Assembly: GCA_911728455.2 (NCBI GenBank)
Contig: OU452233.1
Location: 9,033,505-9,097,504, forward strand
From: Marthasterias glacialis
Lineage: Eukaryota; Echinodermata; Asteroidea; Forcipulatida; Asteriidae
Length of the DNA stretch: 64,000 bases
Direction: 5' to 3'
The notes under the pieces were generated by a model. The model did not search any database. It was not told the DNA's origin and saw only the letters and a program-made list of their open reading frames with translations. The translations under genes and the position numbers were made by a program. Positions 11,948 through 26,900 of the stretch are shown here, piece after piece. The stretch's first letter is position 1, and each line of letters begins with the position of its first letter.

Positions 11948-14900
11948 CTAGTAAAAAAAAACAAATCAAAATTTAGAACTTGAAAATAGACACAATGAGA
12001 TTCAATTCAATTTTATTCAATTCCAGTTTATTGTCCTACTTTTTAAAACAAAATGGAAAATGTACAAGTCTAAACATATTTAAGAGCTCTCTCACAACAT
12101 TCAATTACTGAATATACATGACAAAAAAAATAAACATTAATGATAAAAATAATAAAAATAATAATAATAATAAAGCAAAAAAGATTACAGAAAAATAAAA
12201 CACATATTATATACAAATAGATACACCAAAAAGTAGAGATTGTAAGTCAAAAATGCAAAAGAAATACATATTTTTTTAATTAGTAATCTACTGACCCTTA
12301 GATGATAACAGACAATATATGTAAGAAACAATTTATTGATATTGATTCCATGCAGGCAGTAATGCACAGCAGCATGTAATCAATGATAAAAATAGGTATA
12401 TATGCTGATATACACTACAAGTAAAGGATTTGCAAGGTTAAACATTTATTCTTACACATACAAAATCAGATGCAAACACGCAACTTTGTAATTGCAAATA
12501 AAAGAGTTGCCAACCACACTTAATTTGATTACATTATCAAGAGAAAAAAAGATGGAAATCTGCCGATCCGCTGAAAAGTTGCATGCCTGCAGATGTAACA
12601 GTATACAACCACACAAACAGTGCCTCATACTGCTGAAGGCTGTGAACAAAAGCTTGTTTTTAAATAAAAGTTAAATACCAGACAAAATTTTCAAAAATCC
12701 CCATATTTAAGCCTTTTTGCCTACAGCAGACCTCTATCCTCCACTATCCTCTTCTCCTATGTCACTCCACAGTCCACACCAAGGTGTTTCGACTTGGATA
12801 AGACCCTGTGATAAGCAACTGTTATTTAGGTTAACAGCCCCCATTCCTTTTGAATCCTTTATTTTGGCAAAGATGATATAGAAGGAATTAGGAGGGTTAG
12901 GGTTACATTAACATAACATATAAATCATCAAACATCTGATTCACCCCCCCCCCCACTTTCAATCCCCTCCCCTTATCCTTACCTTCCCTCTCCGTATTAT
13001 TTGTATCCTCATCAACTGTAGTGTCTTCAAGGAGAGTATCTTCTTCATCGTGTCTACGGCGACGGCTGTCACGGTAACTTTCCTCATCAGTTTCTGATGG
13101 TGGGGTACCAGTACGCGGTGCATCTGCTTCGATTAACAATACCAATAATAACTAGATGTCATGCGTTCGTTCTGTGAACTAACACCGAGGTCAAATTAAG
13201 TTGTGTCTCTGTATGAAATGTTACATGCGTTTTAAGCTACAGGGTGGCACAAAGAATATTAATTTATGTCTTGTGATTCAGGAGATTAAAAAAAATAATA
13301 ATAAACCAACAATAATAATAGTTTGCAGTTCTGATACACATGTAGCCCCTTGTCACATCCAATGGGCGTCTCAAAGCTCTACAGCCAACCATACCAGGAA
13401 CATTAAGAGAAAACCCCATTCTCTAGTAATAAGTATGCAATGATCTTTTACATGCATTCGTAACACACTGGACCTACAGCTTTACACCCCATCTGAAGGA
13501 CAAAGAAGTATCTCGCTCAATAAAAACTGTATCTATAAATAGTGTAAAGTAACCTCAGGGGAGGGTGACAATTATTGCTTTCCTTTTAGTTTTCAGAGTT
13601 TGAGAAAATATATTTCCGGTTTATTTATTGATTCATTCAAAATTAAATTGAAACAAAGTGGCCCGAAGACCAAAAAGAGTTTCAATGTACAAGGAGTTAA
13701 AAACATTACATTAAAATTAAAAAGCCAGCAACACCAACACACCAAGTGGGTGATGTTACAATCGCTATGAAATTTGGTTGATGACCCTTTGGAGGAATAA
13801 TCGCCTGTAAGAGTCAAAGCTTTGTTACAAAATTCCATGTCAGGCTTTTTTTTCTAAAACAATTTTACGGGGGAGAAGCTCACATATTATACATGTACAT
13901 TTACATGCAGAACAGAAGTTTTTCCAAGTTAGAGACCAAGACGAGGGATAACAATCCAGTGATTTTCGAGCAGCTTGACATTGTTTATAATTCACAGTAG
14001 ATAATTTCTTACCATGACCTCCTCTGCCTCTGCCACGACCTTGTGTTGTCCTCCCGCGACCTCTGTTGGAAGTGCCCCCTCTAGACGACCCCCCTCTGGA
14101 CATCCCCCTTGGAGGCCTAGAGGACATGCCCCTTGACGACGAGGGACCATACTTGTTATCGAAGGGCTTGACTTCCCTCTCTTCTCTGACTTGCTCCGCC
14201 CAGTCACTGGACCGCGCACCATCCTCACCTGAGGGGATATCCTCTGGTGTGCTACGACCCCGCCCTGAAGAGCCAAAATAACACATTCATTTGCCAGGCT
14301 TCCTGTTCAGTAAGATGCAGTGAATATGTCTAGTTTCCAACGTGCCACTGAATTAATGTATACTGGTTCCCAATATGCCAAAAAGGGATCAGACTATTTT
14401 TGTCCTTCAAGCCTCTCTCCAAGGTTTTGTTTTTAATGGGAAAAACAAGATGGCTCCAACATGATGAGGGCTGGAGTATATTCCCCATCCATCATCATTA
14501 TGGTCACAAAAAGGTTCACACCAACAAACAGAAAAACAAGCAAACACATCAGTAAAACTCAGGGGTGAGAGTCGTTGCTGACAGAAAGGTCTGAAACTAG
14601 AGTCCACATATCAGGAGGTGCAGCATAAGTTGAAATGATGGCATTTCAACTTTTTAGGAGCACGACGAGTTTATAAAGATTTCAATGAGCTCTTGGGAAC
14701 AGCATCCTAAGCACTGGTGAAGTAAATCAATGCGCAAAATTTTGTTACATCTGAGGAAACCAACAGCTGTCTTTTTCCAATGGGAAGACAAAAAACATTC
14801 TGAATTAAGCTAGAGTTCTGAAATCATAATCGCTGAAAAAACTGCTACATACGAGAGGATTAACTCACCAGAACTGTAACCGCTGTTCATTCCCCCACGT

Positions 14901-17900
14901 AGACTGCCTCGCCCCCCTCCCCTCGAGCCTCCTCTGCCCCTTCCTCTTCCCCTGCGCCCTCTCCCACTGCCGCCATCCTCTGAAAAGTCTGACCCATACC
15001 CCCTCTCGTTGCGCTCTCTGGGTGGGGGGAAGTAGGGTCCAGAAACGTAACCCCCGCTGAAGTTGCGGAGCTGTTGGTCGATCTGAAGACGCTGGACTCG
15101 CAGCTCTTCCATATCCTGAAATTAGATAAAACAAAGAATGTTCTTGTTTCTGCTTTTCACTTGCTAATTTGTCCCCTTAAGGCTCACAAAGGGGAAGTTC
15201 CATCAATCCCAACCAGGGTTAATGCAGCTTGACTTACTCTTGCATAAGCCTTACTTTTGTTTTTCTAGCTTGTGTAGATCATGATTATTTTGTAAATGAC
15301 TCCTCATACTTGGTACAGCTTGAACTCTCTGATATCCAAAAGAATCTTTTACCATGAACTCAACACCTTTACCTCTGGAATACTATAAGATTGGTATACT
15401 TACACAAAGCACTAAGCACTAAGATTCATCTTAAGATGAGTTGTAAGTATTACCGTAGTAATTTGCATTGTGACATCGCACTTTGCTCACCAGCTAAGAT
15501 TGATTTGCACTTAAGATCAATCTTAACTCTTTGTGAAATCGAGTACTGGCGCCCATGCTAAGTGTGTTTTTTTGGCTATGAAGTACTGACTCCATCATAC
15601 TAAGGTGAAACCCCTTGGGTTCTCATGCGATTGGCTGAAATCCCAACAGGTTTTAGAAAATCATACTTTTCATCAAGTTGGTGATCATTGTGCGGCGTGT
15701 TGTCCCACACAGAGTAACGTACTGTCAAATCCTGTCTGAACAGTCCTAATCCCTGTTTTTAGGGCGTTTGGTAGACATATTTTGAACTTCCAGGTGAAAA
15801 ACTCAGTGAAAGGAAGCAAGATGGCCTGCATATGTACAGGTGCATCACCACACAGTCATATATGAAATTTACTACACTATCTGGAAGCCATGCTTGCTAT
15901 CAGTGAATGCGATTACACGGACCGGCAACAACAGATGACATGGGAATAGACTGTGCGAGTCTCGCCAAAATTGCCCCTGATAACGCAAAATTTTGTTCGT
16001 TTACACACTGGATACACGATGGGACCAAATACTTCATAGAATTGCGAGTCCTATGGCAAACTGTTTTGATTAAAAAGTCTTTGAAATCGACATTGTCTAA
16101 AATCGTAAAAATAAAGAATATAAACAGAAAATGAGTAAAAAATCTTTAAAAGTATGCCAAAATCATACATGTTGGGCGGTCTGAATTGGTTTGGCTAGCC
16201 CCATGTTGGGCATAACTGGTAAGGTTGTTAGGCGTATATTCTTTCCGGTTCATACTTCATGCTGATGTGAATGCAAAGTGAAATTTGACAAATCAAACTC
16301 GCAACAAACAATTTGTGAATATGTGGAATTGTCACATCAAAATTTGCTTCGCATTCGCATTTTTATGAGGTATGAACTGTTTTTGATTAAGAATTAAGGA
16401 AACATTTCCTAGACCCTAACACCCTTGAGATTGTGTTGAATGTCACCATTATGTTAATTAAAAACTCACTGTATACAATATTGATTATGATGGTGCACGT
16501 ATGTCAGCCCCCATGCTAAGCATGATGAGTTTGACTATGCATCACTCCGCCCTTCCGAACCAAACCAAACCTGTTGTTGGATTCTGACACGTTTGGGGGC
16601 CGGTCAGGGTCACGGACACTCCCACAACTATCTACCCCGTTCCAAATACTCACCTTAAGATGTGCTAGATGGTACTCTAGTAGAACCCTGGCATTGGCAA
16701 TATTCTCCTTGGTACCCACAAACATAAACGGTACCATTATGTTAATATCTGACGACTGATCTCGCTCGTTATCACCCTTGATCTTCACTCTGACCACGCC
16801 CGACTTGTCCACGATCTCCTGGATGACACGCCCATTTTTACCAATTACTTTACCTGCATTAGAAAATGCATTGATGATATAATTATGATAATAACAGTAA
16901 CATGTTTTTAGCATTTTAACCTTTCCTGTTCGTTTTATTTTCACCACCTTTTCGTTTTGTCATTTGTTAAGTGTTTAAGTCAGTTAATCTTGCTATACAT
17001 GTATTATTTTGTTGTGAATACCTGATGTGAATTTAGAAAAAAAATGGAGCAGCAAAGCTTTTTTGAAAAAAAAATTAAACTATAAAACAAGTTACAAATA
17101 ATAAATAAATAATATAATAAATAAATACACTTTTTAGGTACTTTTAAATTAACTGTCAAAGCAAAAAATAACTACCCCCACTTATTTGGCCGACAGCATT
17201 CCTCAAATATATCAACTCTATAGGAGTATACAACAGCATACAAATATAACATGGTTTGAGGGTGGACAGTCTATATTAGCTCTTGGAAGCTGACAAACTA
17301 GATCCCAAGCCATATGACAAATATTGAGTGGATTAAATTTGTGAAATGGGAGGAATATTTTTGCTTGGTAAAATTTTGACTGTTCCATTTCACTTGGCTT
17401 CACCTCGTGAAATGGAACAGTCAAAATATTACCTTCGATAATACTCCTCCCATTGCACTCTGAGCCACTCAATATTTGTACGCTACATGTATATTAAAGT
17501 TCTACAATGTATTGCCTTGATCGGTCAATATTGATGAGGTCAGGCAAGTTGTGGCCAACACTTACCCTTAAGTGTTTACTACAACACTCGGACACAAGCA
17601 GCTATACACCAATAATTATACGCAATCTTATTTAATGGTCCTATTCACAAAAACTTTCTCTACCCATGCAAGTACCCACACACTCCTGAGTGTTGTGAAG
17701 CAATTAAAGTGAACCGAGTCACTTAAAAACTTACCTATAAGATTCCGGGGTACATCACACACTTCTTCTCCAAACTCCAGCATAGATCTGGCTTGACGAA
17801 TGGCATCCAGCTATTATGCAGAATTAACAAACCATATCATTTATCACCAGCAGAAGTAAGAGTAAAGCCAATTCAAAGGAAAATATTCTTGGAGTCATAA

Positions 17901-20900
17901 CGGGGATATGCTATTATACAGGCCCTTTTCCAATTTAGGCCTTTAATTTTGATGGTCTGATTGTCTACAGGCTTTCTCCTGACTTCTCCTCTTCCAGGTC
18001 TTCTCCAGAAGATGATCAGAGCCTACTGATCAAAAGGTCCAGTTGTTTCACCAACGATTCTTTTCAGAACCACCACAACTCATAAGAGAGATCTATGTAC
18101 GTGGTCAGACGGTGTTACCACAAACCTTACTATAAAAGTAAAGAATTCTTCAACGATGTGGTGATTTAAGAAAAACCAGAGGTGAGATAAATCTGGGACA
18201 TTTTCTCAGACAGCATTTTCTGTAAAGCTTCTAAAGAAGACTAACCTCTCCAAAGACTCTAAATGTGCACGTATCCTCATCCAGGTCGATGCGTTTGACC
18301 CCGATGACTCGCCGTGCATTCTGGATGTTTGCTCCGTGCGCCCCGATGGCTAACCCCATCAGGTCTTCACTGACGCTGAACTCTTCCACGCAGCCCTCCA
18401 TCTGGGACTTGGTCACCTCCAACTGCTGGGCCGCCTCCTCTGCACGGCTCATCATCAGCATCTTCTCCCGGATGCTGCGAAAGTGCATGTCGCTGAGGAG
18501 CTCAGCACGACGCACCAACGATGCGGAATTACCCTGAAGATGAGGGATACATTACCATCAATCATGTACGCCTAGATCACCTAGACAATGTACACTTATC
18601 ATAAGTATTTGAACTAATCATTGGCAACAAACTTTGCGAGTCTCATGCATATTCAAATTAAGTGCACAATTTGGTTTCCTTCGCATATTAAAGCAATAAA
18701 TTCCACTATGTCTTAAGCAACTTGGATCTACACGGCATCTTCCAGACAGAGGACATAAGCGAGTTCATCAAACGCCAACAAAGGGAGTACCTTGCTCACA
18801 TAGCACGCCAACCAAATACAACATTGACAAAACAACTCCTATTTAACAACAATAAAGCAACAAAAGCTGGAAAGAGATCAACATTGGAAAGAAGGTTACT
18901 GGGCCATGGACAATGCACTGCTAATGACTTACAAAAAAGTGTTAAGAGAATATTGAACCACGGTCAACTCAGAACTACGTCTGGCAATGACAGATAGATC
19001 TCTATATAATGATGATGATGAACATAGGATTAAGCAGTTCATAGACCGATCCATTTATCCTTTTCCCTCTAATACATTAGCCGAACTCACGGTCCAAAGA
19101 ACACGCTCTAAAGTCTGGCATGTTAAAAATGTAAACAAGCTGCTGCCACTGGTAAAGCTACATTGGGTAGTTACATTGGGTGATAGAGAGCGTATTGGGT
19201 ATTAAAGATGCATTGGGTAAAAATAATAATAATAATAATAATTGACTTTTATACAGCACAACTCCAAAGTATGATCGTTGCGCAATAAACATCATTAACC
19301 CTGGTCAATGTCATTACTTAAACCATCTCAGCTCCCTGGGTAGTATACAGCCCTTGCTGTCAAGTATGTAGCGCACTAAGCTAATTCATTCACATTTTAT
19401 CTCTGCCCTCACAGATACCCATTTACCCTTGGGTGAAGAGAAGCAATTACAGTTAAGTGTCTTGCTCAATGATGACTTAGCCACCAGAACGTGAGTACGA
19501 TGAACTAAACTGCTCGGTCACAACAAAGCTGCATTGGGTAAAGTTTCAGTGAATAACTCTGCATCGTTGGGTAAAGCTGCATTGTGTGTGGTGCAGTGCA
19601 CTAGCTCCATGACCGAGGGGCGAAGATGCATGTACCCACCCATAGGCAGTTGCTATGGTTTTCAAAGATAACACCCCGTAAGTTTTAACAAATCATATGA
19701 GTTAACTCACAAAGACGAGCAGAGAACTTGTGTCTTCATCGTAGATGATGGCAAAGGCGCCTGTTGACTTGAGAAAGTCTTGATGATGTTTGGTGTCCCT
19801 GGCACTGAAGGTGAGGAGAGATGACTTTTTTAAACATAACTTGTGTGATAAGAATTAAAATTTGCATAATTAGAATAAAATCTGCATACATGTAGGTAGA
19901 ATAAAAGTTGCATAATAAGAATAAAAGTTGAAAAATTAGAATACAAATTTGCATACACAAACAGATTGAAAGATAATGCTCATTTGATGTTTCTTTGTGT
20001 TGTTGTTGACCCTCCCAGCTTCTAAAAAGGGGAAACAAATGCAATTTTTGTTGTCTTCTAAAAAAGTGAGGGAAACAAACACTTGACTTACTATTCCCGG
20101 ATGTCTGCTGGTACTGTTATGGACACCTTGTGAAATGTTTCAGCACTAAGACATGGTCTGCAAGAAGAAAAGAAAAACCACGTCAGGTAGCTTATAAACT
20201 GATGACCCAGAGCATAGACGATTAAAGTTCCACATAATTTTTCAATCTTTCCGTTGGCTTTAAATTACAATGCATCCACTTCATAACAAGATCAATTCAA
20301 CTGATGAGCCTACAAGCTTTTCCTTTTACAAGATTTTTCTCACACAGTTACATGTACATAATGTTCCCCTTCCCCGTCCCACCTTCCCCCGTCCCACCTT
20401 CCCCCATCCATGAGGTAGACAACCCCCTCCTATTAACATAGTTTGGAAAAGTGCAACCGATTTTGCTATTTTTTCCGGAGCATTCTTACTAGTGGTGCAT
20501 TTTCTCATATCTAGACCATCTAAATGAGTACGAAACTTCCAACACTTTTCTTTTCTTTCTGGAAATTTCACAATGGGTGTGAAAAGTAGAGTCTGCGGTC
20601 ACACAGCGGAGCATCCCATTTTATTTTATCCCGTCCTTTATGAATATTTATTGGTTACAGCTGCCTCTCGTGGTGTGAACTGTGAACAGCAACTATAAAA
20701 CTGAATCCAGGGAATTTAAAAGCATCCTTCAATTGTTGATAATGCTCATGGTTGAGATGCTCATGAGTTTATTGTTGAATTAAAACAATTCAGCAAAAAA
20801 CAAACCCCCAAAACAGATTTTTAAAATAGTTTATATATTTTTTCTTCTCTATTATTTGTTTGACTGAGGTGTGTTATAAAACACATATGGACTGGCATAA

Positions 20901-23900
20901 TTGGGTCACTAGTTCACGTCTATCTCCCTTTCGGACTGTGAGTGACTAAAAGAGGATCCTATTTCCCTCCGCCTTTGGCCTCAGGGAAATAAGACACTCT
21001 TCTGGTCACTCACAGTCCCTCTGTGTAACCTCACTGTGTAGGTGTACAGGACATGTAGAAGATAGTAGACAACTTACTGTGTGTTGGGCTGCCTCAGTCT
21101 GTCACCCTGTACAATCTCATTATATGTTGCATCATATCCATGGTATTCTATTACATAAAACTGAAAAATAAATCACAAAATAATCAAAGTAATAATATAA
21201 TAATAATCAATAATCAATAATAAAGGTCAAAGTGCATGCTCGTTATTACTATACACGTATGTGGAGAGCAGGGCCCACATTCATAAAGCTGTTTACCAGT
21301 AAGCAAATGTATGTGCTAACTATAGCAGAAAAACATCCGTAAGCAAAAGTAGACGATCGAGACAATTTGACAGTGCGTGTGCGCGTTTAAAATTGATTTA
21401 TATTGTTGCGTCACTCACCTGCTCCCAAGAACCGCCGGCAAGCTAGTGTGTCTTTTGCTCTGCTTTATGAAATAGTAACTGTACTAAGGGTTGCTCCGTA
21501 AGCATAAAACAGGCTGTCTGCTTACAGGCTTTATGACATTGGGCCCAGGTATTTATACCTTGAGTTCATCTGAACAATTCAGTGTTGCATTAAGTCCTGG
21601 AAACATTTTTCTTGACAACGATGTTACCCGATATTTCAATAACCCTAACCAACCCCAACCTTTCAAAATCCAACTGCATGTTTTGTTTGAATTCACTGGA
21701 CTTAGGACTGCACTAGTAAAGTGGTCATGCTTTACATGGGTGTCGAGTTGGGTGTTGGATTTTGTTTGAGTGAGAAATGACCCTCACTCAAGGAAGATGG
21801 TTAATTAAACTAGAATAAGTTATAAAATCAGCACAGCCAGCAGTGTCTGGGAATGTGGCAAAGGTTAGCACGGTCCCTAAGACTAAAGGAGAACTGTGAA
21901 TCCCTCATGGATGACTTTTGAGGTTCGAGCCCCATTAAACCACTCACTTTTTATGTCCTGTTATTATCCAGGATTGGAATTACATGTATACGGTGGCCAC
22001 AGAGGCCGCATTGCCTGTTTGCCCTGATCTTGGCCTTGGTCCCCTTCAAAAGTTTACCATTACACTTTTGAGATTTTGCAAATGGAAGTACCCTTTGAAA
22101 AATCAAATGGCTCTGCCATCTTAAAGATGTAATTTCAGGCCTGATTTTCATAGACGAGTAATTTGATCCCCCACCTCAGTATATCTCTTCTGCATTTGAT
22201 GAACTTTAGAATTCTCTAAAAACAACTTTTCTGTCATTGTTGTAGTTCGCATCAGAACTTACATTGTAGAACAACCCAAATATCTGACTTCCTATCACTG
22301 GGGCTAGTTGTGACTCTCCTACCAAACAAACTTTCAAATAATTTATTTGTGAATGCTGTCAGTCAAGGACCTCCTACTATTCCCCTCAATTGTTCAATCG
22401 TTGTTAGATTTTCGTTGTGAACAATTGCAAACCTGGGACTACCTGGCAAATGAATGTCCAATTATTCCCTCTTGTTTAAAACTCTCCATTTGCATAGGCA
22501 CTAAATGTCGAAACAAACCCTCCACGCACACATGAACTGCTTTGACATTGATAATATTGTTCTATTTCTGCCACATCAAGTCATACCTCTCCTTTGATCA
22601 TCTGGATCTTGGCATGCCACCAGCCGCATGGCTCTCCCTCAAAAGACCGGGAAAATACCTGATACAGGAAAGGAAAAAAAAAGGGCCCAATGATGACATA
22701 GGGATTAGGAGCAAATCAGATCCGCCCACATTGAACGGCTGCCTGCATACCATGGACATACTAGTAACGATGGGTCATAATGTCGTCTGGATTCTATATT
22801 TGCTCCATCTGTTTATTGTATATTTTAGTTATTGAATATCAATGTTCTGATTTAGAGATTGAACTATGCACATGATATTTACAAAAGGTATTTTACATCA
22901 TGTCCTAAAGTAAACTTACAGGGACTTTAGCAGTTTTTCCAATGGTTGTTATTTTTTTTTAAGTACCTGAAACCAACCAATAGTGTTTCAACATGTGAGT
23001 GGACATACAGACTTATACTAAAAACATTTTTAACAGATTCATTTGTTGCTGATTTTCATTTTAATTTCAAATCACCCACAAATTTCCATCAAAAATATAA
23101 AGAAAAAGTTACCTTCCCTTTTCTATCCTTTTTTTGATTGAAATTGAGAGTAATAAAAAAATTAATAATACAAATTATTTTCAGTATTAGCCTGCATGTC
23201 CATTCACATTGTTGAAACACTTGTGGGTGGTTTCAGGTATTTAAAAAATGCAATATTATTACAAACATTTGGAAAAATTGCTAACTTGACGGTAGATTTT
23301 ATTGTGTTTCTTGTCAAATGAAATGTCTACAACATGATATAGGCCTACTGTACATGTACATAGGGTAAAGTAGCTTTGCATGGGACCATCATATGCATGT
23401 ACCTATGTGCACAAATTCCATCAGCCATAATAAAGTTTGAGTTCCCAACACATGTACTATGTATCTTACTGGATTTATGATCGACTCCAGTGAGGTTTGG
23501 GCTCTAACACAACAGACCCTTCATTATGGGGCATCCATCTTGTACATGTAGTACTCGCATTTAAATCAGTGTAACCAAAGTGAGGCTGGAAGGGCAAATA
23601 GTCTGGGCCATTTTTTGTATCAATTTGAAGCAGTATGCACTATTACTATGGAACACAGAGGACTTGGCAAACATTGTGTCAGCAAGTCAATGTTTGTCTG
23701 AGAAGTATATGTACACTGTACCTCAACTTCATCTCCAGCTTGTAGATCCTTGGGCTCTTCAACTGATGGAGGAGGGGGAAGACGGACATCAGAAAAAGGC
23801 ACAAGCCTCTCAGGGGTCCAACTACCAATCAAACATCAGTTATAATTGTTTAAATATTTTGGTGCACATCTGCTAGAATATACAAAGTACATATTGAAAA

Positions 23901-26900
23901 AAACAAACATGTACATCATGTACTTTTAGATGTAAATTTACAATAAAGTATGGTATCCAAATTCAAACCAGGTTGCACAAAAGGCATGTACCCAGTGCAC
24001 CTCTCTGTCTAACACCATCAAATGCATTCATACCATGGAAGAGATTTCAACGAATGTGAACATTCCTGAAAAATGGCTTGCAGGACTGGGTCCCCCCTTA
24101 TTCTAGACCCGACACCTCCCAGATGTGACAATTCAGGAGGTTTACAGACACTGTGCATCACCAGAAATACAAAACTACAGCCTGTGTGGACACAATATGG
24201 ATTATTTCTGTCTCCCTTTGGTGACTGATTTACTTCTTTCCAGACGGCTCAGGGAGGTTTGAAAATCCTGAGAATCCACGGTTGTCATACTTAAGTTGGG
24301 AGTCAGTGAGGCAGTGTCCCAATTGGTGGCTACAGCTGTGGCTATGGCTGCAGTTGCAGCTATGGCTGCAGGCTGCGGCTACATGTATGGCTGCAGCCAT
24401 TGTTGCAAATATTTAACAGCCTACACATTATCAACAACATCCGACAGTCTAATATGATTCCCATAAAAATTAGATTATTTCTAACTTCAAAAGTTTCTAA
24501 GGAGTCTTATTTACTTAATTGCACTCATGTACTCTTGGTTCAAGAGCCAACTACATGTACACTAACAAGAAATAGAAGACTGTGTGTGTGTGAGTGAAAG
24601 TGGTTCATGTTTGACAACACCCTCCTACAGTGATGAAAATACGTAGAGACTTGAACCAAGACTAGCCTGCTATTAGTAAAGCAGTCGTGACTCACTGTTT
24701 ATGACCACCGCTGTGCGGATTCCATGTTTGTTATGGCAGTGATGGGCTGCAATTTCTTTGAACAGACAAAACATTAATCATAACACTATTTAAACAAATA
24801 CCTAGTTTACAAGCGTGCCACGTGGGAGGCTAAACACACATAAAATGACTTACTTGTTTTCAAAACCTACAGTGACCTCTTTATCATGAATGTTCTTGAT
24901 AAACGCCTGCAACAGAAAGAGACAAAAATAGATTTTTGTTAATACATGTACAGTGTTTATGTATCTAGTACACATTGCTTGATGTTCAGCATGTTCAGTG
25001 TTGGATGAATCTTCTTCTATTTGTACTAAAAACAATTATCTATCCTAGAGATGTACACTGTACATGTACCTGGAAAAAGAAAACCATCTGGAGTAAGGAT
25101 ACATGTACTGTACTTTGATAAAATAATAAAAACAGTTATCGGCAAAAATATAAAGTTCGTACTGTGCATAATATGTACATGATGTAAGTGGTTCTTTTTA
25201 CCAACTTAAAACTGCAGCATACTAATACATGTAAGATGACCTACTGTACATGTATTTTAACAATTACCCTATCACTCCCAAATATAGGCCTATATCCTCT
25301 TTGCCAAAATGAAAGATTCAGAAGGACTGAGGGCTGTAGACCCTAACAAGCCTAATACGTACTTCATGGAGGCAGTGGAGGCATTTGCCTCCTTTTCCTC
25401 TTGTCATTGCCTTGGTGCCCTTGAAATGTTCCAGTGCAAATTTACAATTTCCTCATAGAGGTGCCCTTTATCATACATGTCATAAGGAAAATGCCGTGGT
25501 GCTCTTGCCCTTTCAAGAACGAAGCAATCAGGCCTGCCCAAATAACAAATAGGATGGCGTGTTCGTGGCCGAGCGGATAAGAACACCGGACTCAAGCTCC
25601 GGTGTCTCTGATCAGCAGAGTGTGGGTGCGAGTCCCGGTCGTGACACTTGTGTCCTTAAGCAAGACACTTAACCATTATTGCTTCGTCCTTCGGATGGGA
25701 CGTAAAGCCGTTGGTCCCGTGTGTTGTGTAATGCACGTAAAAGAACCCAGTGACACTTATCGCAAAGAGAAGGGGCTCGCCCCGGTGTTCCTGGTTTGAT
25801 CGGCTGCAGATTGCGCCACAGCACCTTGTGAACCATTACATGGTGCTATGTAAAGGAACAGGTCTCGTTCTGAGATGCCCATAGGGTGTGATAAAGCGCT
25901 ATATAAAAACTGTGTATTATTAATAACTGCTTATCAGTGGCAGGCCTCGATCTTAAGAAAAACGGGGGCCTTTGCTGGCCAAATCAGAGAAATTGTACAA
26001 GGGCATGCTAGCCAAGATGGTAGAGACAGTGCAATTTTTCTGAAGGCCATGCTGGCCAACTCGACAGGGCATGAGGCCAATGGCCTCGGTGGCCTCGGTT
26101 AAGATCAAGGCCTGCAGTGGGTCAGGCATTCCAATCTTATCTGAGTCCAAGCATGTTGGTGCGAAAAGATATAACATGTAGGAGAGGCGGATATTGGAGG
26201 ATCTAGGTCACCTGTAGGCCAAAGGGCCTTGGGAGAAAGGGTTATTTACTCAACTTCAAAAAGACAAACTTAACAAAAGTTTATTTGTGTTCATCAATCA
26301 TCAGTGCATCCAAATTACAAGATGCAATGACACTTCATTTCAAGCATTTTAATGGATGAACTTGAAACTTCTCTCCTAGACCTTCCTTAGTAAAAATGAC
26401 AAACATGCATGCGGCATGCAAGAGTTTATCAAATTCCTTGCATGATTGGTCAGTGAACCACTTGGCTGCATAGAAAAATCTGAGCGCCTCCACGCCAAAA
26501 CCAAAATTGCCAATAAAGATGTTGTCTATCAGGAACAATCTCTGTATCTAGTAGATCTTTCATTTGCCCATGTACATAATGTGTAATGACCAGAAAGTAC
26601 ACAAAGTATAAAGATCAAATACACTGTACAATTTGCCCATTGACCTTAAACTTTGGTCAATGATAATATGATCACATTTCCCCACATGCCCATCACCACC
26701 ATCTTGCCACAAGATGGTTTTACCATCGTACCATCAAATACAGATTCTATTAGAGAGGGCCTTGCATTTTTGTTCACGCTTACATGTAGGGCTCAGACAT
26801 GTGTGCACATACATGTATATATGTCATTCAGATTAAATTATTACCAGTAATTCTGGACAGGTTAGAAACCAGTATTCCTTAAAAAATGTATTGAGTGTTT

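Noticed and set aside
21835-21945. tRNA-like head near GGTTCGAGCCCCA
   Set aside because: A good B box word is present but no convincing A box or stems upstream.
25555-25650. Functional tRNA-Leu gene
   Set aside because: The acceptor stem pairs poorly and a SINE body shared with other copies follows directly, with no terminator run at the tRNA end.
26335-26538. Minus-strand frame with [19 protein letters not shown], possibly an exon
   Set aside because: Composition looks somewhat protein-like, but I know no family with it, and it does not fit the FMR1/FXR frame or need. Kept only as a note.
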